Source: an uncultured bacterium
GTDB lineage: Bacteria > Cyanobacteriota > Vampirovibrionia > Gastranaerophilales > Gastranaerophilaceae
Assembly: GCA_945910925.1 (NCBI GenBank)
Contig: CAMDZX010000021.1
Span: 1-18,881, forward strand
DNA length: 18,881 nt
Direction: 5' to 3'
The notes beneath the pieces are model-generated. The model was not told the DNA's origin. It ran no database searches and worked only from the letters and a program-made list of their open reading frames with translations. The translations under genes were made by a program, and so were the position numbers. This document shows, in pieces, positions 13,843-18,881 of the stretch (position 1 is the stretch's first letter; every line of letters starts with the position of its first letter).

Positions 13843-15453
13843 ATGAATATCAATAACTATAATTTCTCTAACAATGTTAAATATAGAAGTTTTCAAAGTA
13901 AAACTTTAGTAAGTTTTCAGGCGCAAAATAGTAAAAAAGATGTTTCACAAAATCAACAAAGCAGGTCTAATAATCAACCGGTAAAACTTAGTATCGGATA
14001 TATCAACGATTTTCACGGTCAATTGACAAAAATGGAAAGAACAATTTTGCCGTTAAAAAATACTGATATAAGAGTTACCGGTGGAGACACAATGTTAGGT
14101 GATGAAAGAAATATTCCTTTAAATAAAGGTGTAGTAAAATTTTTAAACATGGCAGATTACGAAGCCTCTCCTATCGGAAACCATGAACTTGATATGGATC
14201 AGAAAACATTTATGGAGCTGACAAAGGATTTAAAAACAAAATTTGTTGATGCAAATTACAGACAAGTTATTACAGATAAAAAAGAAGCAGAGAAGTTATA
14301 TAACCAAACTAATAAAGCACCTATAAATGACAGATTTATAAACTCTTACGTAAAAGAAATAAACGGTCAAAAGTATGGTTTAATTGGGGTTTCTCCTGTT
14401 GATATAAATGATAGATATACTCATCCTGATTATTACAATGATTGTATTGTGGATTCTATGGAGGATACAATAAAGGATGTACAAACGGAAGTTGATTTGC
14501 TGAATAAGCAGGGTGTAAATAAAATAATTCTTCTTTCGCATTTAGGGTATAAATTAGATAAACAAATGGCAAAAGAAACGTCAGGAATTGATGTTATCAT
14601 AGGTGGTCATTCTCATAACCTGATAAAAGATGTTAAAAACGGAGAAAATCTTTTGTATTCCAAATCAAACGAGCCTGTTGTAATCACCAATGCAGGTAAA
14701 GATGGTGAATATTTTGGAATGTTGAATGTTGAGTTTGATAACAATGGGGTTTTAACCTCTGTTCAAAACAATGTAATACCAACGGCAAAATACGGGCGTA
14801 ATCTTATTTATACAGAAGTTCTGGAACAGGAAATGGGTAATAATGAAACGGTCGGATATATAAAATCTGCATTACCTCAGCCTAAAAACAGGTTGATTGA
14901 AGAAAATCCGCAGGCGAATTTTGTTGCAGATGCAATGAAAAATGAATTAGGTGTTGAAGTTGCATTTTTAAATTCCGCCAACTTACGTTCATCATTTGAA
15001 CCGGGTTCTTTTACAAAGCTTGATGCGAAAATGATTTCACCGTTTAACAATCAAATGGTTATTGCAAATGTAACTGAAAAAGATTTGGTTGATGCTTTTA
15101 AATTCACAGCAAAAACACTTGTAAACACAAGACCGGGATTGTTTGCAGTCTCAGGTCTAAAATATTCCGTAAGAAAATCTGACGGAGAACTGTTATCAAT
15201 GTCCAGAGTCGATGATAACGGTAAAGAAACACCTATTGATATAAAGAATCCAAGTCCGACAAAAACATATAGAGTTGCAGCTGATTCGTTTGTTATGAGA
15301 GGCGGGGATAAGGTATCTTCTCTTAACTATGTAGGACGCGAAGAAAAAGTATTTGAATTTGATAAAGATAAATTGATTTGTGATTATATAAAACGACAAA
15401 ATAAACCGATTGAAGTTAATCAATCTGGTAGAGTCAATGTTATTGATGAATAA
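13843..15453 (+). CDS. 5'-nucleotidase / 2',3'-cyclic phosphodiesterase family protein (UshA-like), no signal peptide
   Basis: A two-domain metallophosphatase that probably hydrolyses nucleotides. The N-terminal calcineurin-like domain has dimetal motifs NDFHG (Asp56, His58), GGDTMLGDE (Asp82), GNHELD (Asn113-His114), LSHLGYKLDKQ (His233) and GGHSHN (His256, His258). The C-terminal 5'-nucleotidase domain begins near residue 358 with NFVADAMKNEL and FLNSANLRSSFEPG. UshA relatives are normally exported, but the first 47 residues here are polar and Asn/Gln/Ser-rich with FQSKTLVSFQAQ at 17-28 and no hydrophobic core. Ribosome site AGGTGTAAGG. A terminator follows, so it is monocistronic. The substrate is not deducible. 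Confidence 0.88.
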   Translation: MNINNYNFSNNVKYRSFQSKTLVSFQAQNSKKDVSQNQQSRSNNQPVKLSIGYINDFHGQLTKMERTILPLKNTDIRVTGGDTMLGDERNIPLNKGVVKFLNMADYEASPIGNHELDMDQKTFMELTKDLKTKFVDANYRQVITDKKEAEKLYNQTNKAPINDRFINSYVKEINGQKYGLIGVSPVDINDRYTHPDYYNDCIVDSMEDTIKDVQTEVDLLNKQGVNKIILLSHLGYKLDKQMAKETSGIDVIIGGHSHNLIKDVKNGENLLYSKSNEPVVITNAGKDGEYFGMLNVEFDNNGVLTSVQNNVIPTAKYGRNLIYTEVLEQEMGNNETVGYIKSALPQPKNRLIEENPQANFVADAMKNELGVEVAFLNSANLRSSFEPGSFTKLDAKMISPFNNQMVIANVTEKDLVDAFKFTAKTLVNTRPGLFAVSGLKYSVRKSDGELLSMSRVDDNGKETPIDIKNPSPTKTYRVAADSFVMRGGDKVSSLNYVGREEKVFEFDKDKLICDYIKRQNKPIEVNQSGRVNVIDE

Positions 15454-15481
15454 AGATTAATATTGTGGGAAATTATATTTT

Positions 15482-15515
15482 GAGTAATCAGTTAAGTTTG
15501 GTTACTCTTTTTTTT
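15482..15515 (+). terminator. Rho-independent terminator of the UshA-like gene
   Basis: GAGTAA (15482-15487) pairs with TTACTC (15502-15507), with a wobble extension inward, and eight T follow directly. Confidence 0.75.
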
Positions 15516-15522
15516 GAGTTAC

Positions 15523-15551
15523 TTTACAAGGTGATAAATTTAATGTATAAT
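15523..15551 (+). promoter_or_regulatory. Predicted promoter of the rimP-nusA operon
   Basis: TTTACA (15523-15528), 17 bases and a perfect TATAAT (15546-15551). It lies between the terminator above and the leader hairpin below. The predicted start near 15558 gives a leader of about 54 bases. Confidence 0.65.
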
Positions 15552-15565
15552 GAGAGGGAAGTTTC

Positions 15566-15595
15566 AAAAGGAACGGCGTTGCCCGTTCCTTTTTT
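15566..15595 (+). terminator. Intrinsic-terminator-like hairpin in the rimP-nusA leader (possible attenuator)
   Basis: GGAACGG (15570-15576) pairs perfectly with CCGTTCC (15583-15589) around CGTTGC. AAAA in front and TTTT behind extend the stem to 11 base pairs, and six T follow. It lies after the predicted promoter and 16 bases before the rimP ATG, so it would stop transcripts before the first gene unless read through. Confidence 0.7.
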
Positions 15596-15611
15596 CAATA
15601 GGAGCAGGATT

Positions 15612-16094
15612 ATGAAGCAGGATTTAAACAGGCACGAAATTCTTGAAAAAATAACACCGCTTATTGAGAATACCACTATGCGGTATGATTTAATCCCAAT
15701 TGAAATTGATTTTGCAAAAGAAAATCATCGTTGGTTTTTAAGAATTTATCTCTATTCTCACAGTCGACCGATAACTCTGGATGATTGTGAGAAAGTTACA
15801 AGAAGTCTTAACGACTTTTTAGACGAAATAATTCCTGTAAAATATTATCTTGAGGTTTCTTCTCCGGGACTTGAGAGAAAATTCAAATCCGACAAAGAGT
15901 TTGAAATATTTAAAAATAAGCGTATCAGTTTAAAACTAAAACAACCATTGGAGGGTGAAACAGAAAGGATTTTTAAAGGTGAAATTCTTGATTGGAGTGA
16001 AAGTGAAGGGCTTACATTTTTTAGATTTGATGACGGTCAAGAGTTTTTAATACCGAAAGCCAATATCCAATCGGCAAAATTATACGTAGATTAA
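15612..16094 (+). CDS. rimP: Ribosome maturation factor RimP
   Basis: Needed for maturation of the 30S ribosomal subunit. The signature YYLEVSSPGLERKFK is at about residues 79-93, between the alpha/beta N-terminal domain and the SH3-like C-terminal domain that ends in EFLIPKANIQSAKL. I place the start at ATG 15612 (160 residues), seven bases after AGGAG. The same frame stays open back to 15465, but that extension would cover two terminators and a promoter and has no RimP homology. nusA follows after 25 bases, the usual rimP-nusA order. Confidence 0.94.
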   Translation: MKQDLNRHEILEKITPLIENTTMRYDLIPIEIDFAKENHRWFLRIYLYSHSRPITLDDCEKVTRSLNDFLDEIIPVKYYLEVSSPGLERKFKSDKEFEIFKNKRISLKLKQPLEGETERIFKGEILDWSESEGLTFFRFDDGQEFLIPKANIQSAKLYVD

Positions 16095-16119
16095 TTAATA
16101 TAAGGAAAGGACATATAGT

Positions 16120-17352
16120 ATGATTAAAATCGGAACAGCGTTATTTGAAGCTTGTGAGGAGCTTGAAAGAGAACGTGGAATTGCTAAGGACGTAATCATC
16201 GCATCATTGGAAGATGCTATGGTTGCAGCATACAAAAGACATTTAAGAATTAAAGAAGCAACTAATATTGAATCTATCCTTGACGAACAATCAGGAGAAA
16301 TCGGTGTATTCAGAACAAAAGTTGTTGTAAATGACGTCGAAGACCCTGATACAGAGATTTCTTTGGAAGATGCTAAAGAAATTGATGAAGAAGTTGAAGT
16401 AGATGACGAAGTAAAAATCGAAGTTACACCTGAACAATTCGGACGTATTGCTGCTCAAACCGCAAAACAAGTAATCACTCAAAGAATAAGAGATGCTGAA
16501 AGAAATAATATTCTTAATGAATTCCTTGATAAGAAAGGTACTCTTACAACAGGTATTATTCAAAGGGTTGAAAATCGCAACGTAATTGTTAATATCGGTA
16601 AAACTGATGCGATTATGCCTCAGAGAGAACAAATTCCGGGTGAATACTACAAACCGGGTAACAGAATCAGAGTTTTTGTTCTTAACGTAAAGGAAACAAA
16701 CAGACTTCCGCAAGTAATTGTTTCTCACGCACATGCTGAAATAGTCCGAGAATTGTTTGAACTTGAAGTTCCTGAAATTGAAGACGGAATTGTCGAAATA
16801 AAATCAATTGCACGTGAAGCAGGGTTCAGAACAAAACTTGCAGTGTGGTCAAATGACCCTGAAGTAGATAGCGTAGGCGCTTGTATAGGGCCAAGAGGTT
16901 CAAGAATTCAAACTATTGTAAGTGAATTAAAGAACGAAAAAATTGATATCGTAAGATGGTCGGAAGACCCTGTTGAATATATTGTAAACGCAATATCTCC
17001 TGCAAGAGTTGTCTCTGTTGATATTATGGCTGATGATGAAGAATCAAAAGAAGCTATGGTAGTAGTTCCTGATGACCAACTTTCTCTTGCAATAGGACGT
17101 GACGGTCAAAACGTAAGACTTGCTCACAAGCTTACACATTGGAAAATAGATATCAAGAGTGTTTCTCAAATGGAGCAAGTTGAAGCTGAAAATATTCAAA
17201 ACTATCAAGAAGAACTTCCTCAAGAAGATTATGAAGAAGAAATTGATAATTCTGAAATTCAAGAAGAAATTGAAGAAGAAATGAATCAACAAGCTGTTGA
17301 TGATGAAGATTTCGTTCAAGAAGAACTTGCTGAATCAGGAGAAGAAGAATAA
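16120..17352 (+). CDS. nusA: Transcription termination/antitermination factor NusA
   Basis: Binds RNA polymerase and nascent RNA, and controls pausing, intrinsic termination and antitermination. Domains in order: an N-terminal polymerase-binding domain (about 1-125, starting MIKIGTALFEACEELERERG), S1 (about 135-202), KH1 with GPRG (257-260) and KH2 with GRDG (326-329). A strongly acidic tail of about 60 residues (351-410) takes the place of structured C-terminal AR repeats. AAGGAAAGG precedes the ATG. It ends the operon: a strong terminator follows and the usual ylxR and infB are missing here. It may control its own operon through the leader hairpin (inference). Confidence 0.96.
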   Translation: MIKIGTALFEACEELERERGIAKDVIIASLEDAMVAAYKRHLRIKEATNIESILDEQSGEIGVFRTKVVVNDVEDPDTEISLEDAKEIDEEVEVDDEVKIEVTPEQFGRIAAQTAKQVITQRIRDAERNNILNEFLDKKGTLTTGIIQRVENRNVIVNIGKTDAIMPQREQIPGEYYKPGNRIRVFVLNVKETNRLPQVIVSHAHAEIVRELFELEVPEIEDGIVEIKSIAREAGFRTKLAVWSNDPEVDSVGACIGPRGSRIQTIVSELKNEKIDIVRWSEDPVEYIVNAISPARVVSVDIMADDEESKEAMVVVPDDQLSLAIGRDGQNVRLAHKLTHWKIDIKSVSQMEQVEAENIQNYQEELPQEDYEEEIDNSEIQEEIEEEMNQQAVDDEDFVQEELAESGEEE

Positions 17353-17362
17353 TCGGATAAAG

Positions 17363-17393
17363 AATAAGGCGGAAAATTTTCCGCCTTATTTTT
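17363..17393 (+). terminator. Rho-independent terminator after nusA
   Basis: A perfect palindrome: AATAAGGCGGAAAA (17363-17376) pairs with TTTTCCGCCTTATT (17377-17390), then more T. The GC-rich core GGCGG/CCGCC makes it strong. Confidence 0.88.
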
Positions 17394-17411
17394 ACCCCAC
17401 AGAGGTATTTT

Positions 17412-17813
17412 ATGATAAAGAATATTGTAACTGCTATCTTTATATTTTTATTGACTTTACCGACATTTGCGTCAGAATGGGTAAATATAGGGCAGGATTT
17501 GTTTCTGGATAAGTCTTCCGTTCGTTATATCCCAAAACACAGAACTTACAAAGCATGGGTTAAAGAAGTAAAACCAAAAGAAATTGTACTTTCCTTTAAC
17601 GAATATAACTTAAAGACTTATGAATGGCGTAATTTAGACACAGTTACTATGAATTTACAAAACAATGTTACAAAAAGAGAGTTTAATAACAACGTAGGGC
17701 TAAATTGGTTAAATATAGTTCCTGACACAAATTCATCACTTGAATTTTATGCAATAAAAAAACAAGTCCAACGTGACCCGAAACTTTTAGAAGATGAGTT
17801 ACATATTGATTAA
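17412..17813 (+). CDS. Small secreted protein, possibly surface-adhesin protein E-like
   Basis: A 133-residue protein with a clear signal peptide, MIKNIVTAIFIFLLTLPTFA, probably cleaved before SEW. The mature start, WVNIGQDLFLDKSSVRYIPK followed by YKAWVKEVK, resembles small periplasmic or surface proteins with a W-x-x-(I/V)-G...D..S......(A/V)W(V/M)K pattern, such as the protein E-like family. This likeness is weak and from memory. No cysteine and no lipobox are present, so it is not a lipoprotein. AGAGGT lies 8-13 bases before the ATG. It starts 18 bases after the nusA terminator with no promoter seen between, so it may rely on read-through. Its 3' end overlaps the convergent waaA by 15 bases. 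Confidence 0.75.
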   Translation: MIKNIVTAIFIFLLTLPTFASEWVNIGQDLFLDKSSVRYIPKHRTYKAWVKEVKPKEIVLSFNEYNLKTYEWRNLDTVTMNLQNNVTKREFNNNVGLNWLNIVPDTNSSLEFYAIKKQVQRDPKLLEDELHID

Positions 17814-18881
17814 ATTGTGTAATTCATTGATTACGAAATTCAAAGCTCCACGATTTTGTTCAAAGACTAATTTACAATCATCGCAAGCTTTTTGATAATA
17901 TACAGAATCCGACAAGAGCTTTCTCATTTGATTGACGAGTTCTTCTTCGTTATTCACAACAACGCCTGCATCCGTTCGTGTAATTATTGCATATATATCT
18001 TTAAAGTTATGAGTACTTGGTCCCGATATAACAGGTTTATTAAAAATATTTGCTTCAAGAGGATTATGTCCGCCTGTTTTATTAAAACTCCCGCCAATAA
18101 AAGCAAACTCACATATAGAATACATTTTGCCAAGTTCACCCATAGTGTCCAACAAAATTATATCTTTGTTTGTGAAATTATCATCAAGCGAGCGACGTCC
18201 GACCTTCAAACCCGTTTTTTGACACAATTCATATACGGCATCATTTCTTTCAGGATGTCTTGGCGCTATAAGTAATTTTGTATGTTCATTTTTAACCTTT
18301 TGAAACGCTGAAAGGATTATTTCGTCCTCCCCCGAATGCGTGCTGCCGGCGATGATAATTTTATCGCCATCTGTCTTAACTATAGGACTAAAGCCTTCAA
18401 TATTTACATCTATGTCAAATTTAAGGTTTCCCATGACTTTTGTTGTATTAGGATTTGCCCCAATAGAAATCAGTTTATTATTGTCAGAGTCACTCTGTGT
18501 AAGAATTTTAGTGTATTTTTTTAAGACAGGTGCAAAGAAAAATGCCAGCTTTTTATAACTACCATAAGTTCTGTCCGACATTCTACCGTTAACTATATAA
18601 AGAGGAATGTTTCGCTTTTTCATAACGTATGCAAAATTAGGCCACAACTCTGTTTCTGCAATAATAATAACCGCAGGATTTACTTTGTTAATAAATTTGT
18701 TTATGCAAAAAGAAAAATCAAACGGGAAATAAGTAATAAAATCCGCAATATCACCGAGTTTTTGTTTTGCGGTTTCTTGCCCTGTTTTTGTTCCTGTTGT
18801 AACTACAAGATTATAGTTAGGAAATTCTTCTTTCGTCTTTTTTATAAGCTTTTGTAAGGCCAAAACTTCACCCACAGAAAC
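17799..18881 (-). CDS. waaA: 3-deoxy-D-manno-octulosonic acid (Kdo) transferase, 5'-truncated by the window
   Basis: A glycosyltransferase of the inner membrane's cytoplasmic face that adds Kdo from CMP-Kdo to the lipid A precursor, an early step of LPS synthesis. The frame runs off the window end, and a GTG at 18875 is internal. The 360 visible residues begin VSVGEVLALQKLI, which matches the conserved SVGE of KdtA; roughly 50-60 N-terminal residues with the membrane anchor are missing. Further matches are AETELWPN, VNGRMSDR, APRHPER, FIGGSFNKTGGHNPLEA and SGPSTHNF. The number of Kdo residues added is not deducible. It runs opposite to the rimP-nusA region and ends inside the secreted-protein gene. 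Confidence 0.92.
   Translation of the reverse strand, partial: VSVGEVLALQKLIKKTKEEFPNYNLVVTTGTKTGQETAKQKLGDIADFITYFPFDFSFCINKFINKVNPAVIIIAETELWPNFAYVMKKRNIPLYIVNGRMSDRTYGSYKKLAFFFAPVLKKYTKILTQSDSDNNKLISIGANPNTTKVMGNLKFDIDVNIEGFSPIVKTDGDKIIIAGSTHSGEDEIILSAFQKVKNEHTKLLIAPRHPERNDAVYELCQKTGLKVGRRSLDDNFTNKDIILLDTMGELGKMYSICEFAFIGGSFNKTGGHNPLEANIFNKPVISGPSTHNFKDIYAIITRTDAGVVVNNEEELVNQMRKLLSDSVYYQKACDDCKLVFEQNRGALNFVINELHNLINM

Noticed and set aside
15465..15611. 49-residue N-terminal extension of RimP
   Set aside because: It would cover two terminator hairpins and a promoter, and AGGAG correctly precedes ATG 15612.
18873..18875. GTG at 18875 as the start of waaA
   Set aside because: The frame continues off the window and the GTG encodes Val in the conserved SVGE motif.
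1..18881. CRISPR arrays, tRNA or rRNA genes, IS elements, prophage or toxin-antitoxin pairs
   Set aside because: No repeat-spacer pattern, cloverleaf, transposase, integrase or recognisable toxin-antitoxin pair was seen on either strand.

Overview
The window is AT-rich bacterial DNA, densely packed with genes, and looks like one chromosomal housekeeping segment. Several features point to a non-photosynthetic relative of Cyanobacteria, such as the gut Melainabacteria/Gastranaerophilales (inference). The O-antigen-ligase-family protein has the cyanobacterial IctB-type motif layout and sits beside a DUF4330-like protein. A UshA-type enzyme begins with a low-complexity leader ending in VSFQ instead of a signal peptide. 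Heptose kinase and Kdo transferase genes point to a Gram-negative LPS envelope. No phage, IS element, CRISPR array, tRNA or rRNA was seen.

Layout, left to right. (1) 1-2013: the C-terminal part of an LCP (LytR-CpsA-Psr) protein and a site-2 protease (RseP), same strand, 12 bases apart. (2) 2118-2621: ribosomal protein L9 with a hairpin terminator. (3) 4276-2701, minus: an NAD-type isocitrate dehydrogenase overlapping an unrecognised small gene. (4) 4354-7258, plus: an overlapping operon of TPR protein, nadD, yqeK and a ketopantoate-reductase-like gene. (5) 10104-7266, minus: an envelope operon of hldE-type kinase, DUF4330-like protein and IctB/WaaL-like polymerase/ligase. (6) 10182-11570: two unrecognised genes whose stop codons abut. 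(7) 11571-12022: a 452-base gap with a candidate structured RNA (own extended -10 and terminator) and the dxr promoter. (8) 12023-13770: dxr and ruvA, overlapping. (9) 13843-15453: a 5'-nucleotidase/cyclic phosphodiesterase family protein. (10) 15612-17352: rimP-nusA, with a terminator-like hairpin between promoter and first gene. (11) 17412-17813: a small secreted protein. (12) 18881-17799, minus: Kdo transferase (waaA), cut by the window end.

The genes serve cofactor supply (NadD, YqeK, PanE-like), isoprenoid precursors (Dxr), LPS assembly (WaaA, HldE, WaaL-like), envelope proteolysis (RseP), wall-polymer attachment (LCP), translation and transcription (L9, RimP, NusA) and recombination (RuvA). 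The most interesting signals are regulatory: a probable attenuator ahead of rimP-nusA, a candidate ncRNA ahead of dxr, two genes with promoters so close to the ATG that they look leaderless, and a divergent promoter pair sharing one -10 box. I saw no clear sign of a new defence or mobile system.
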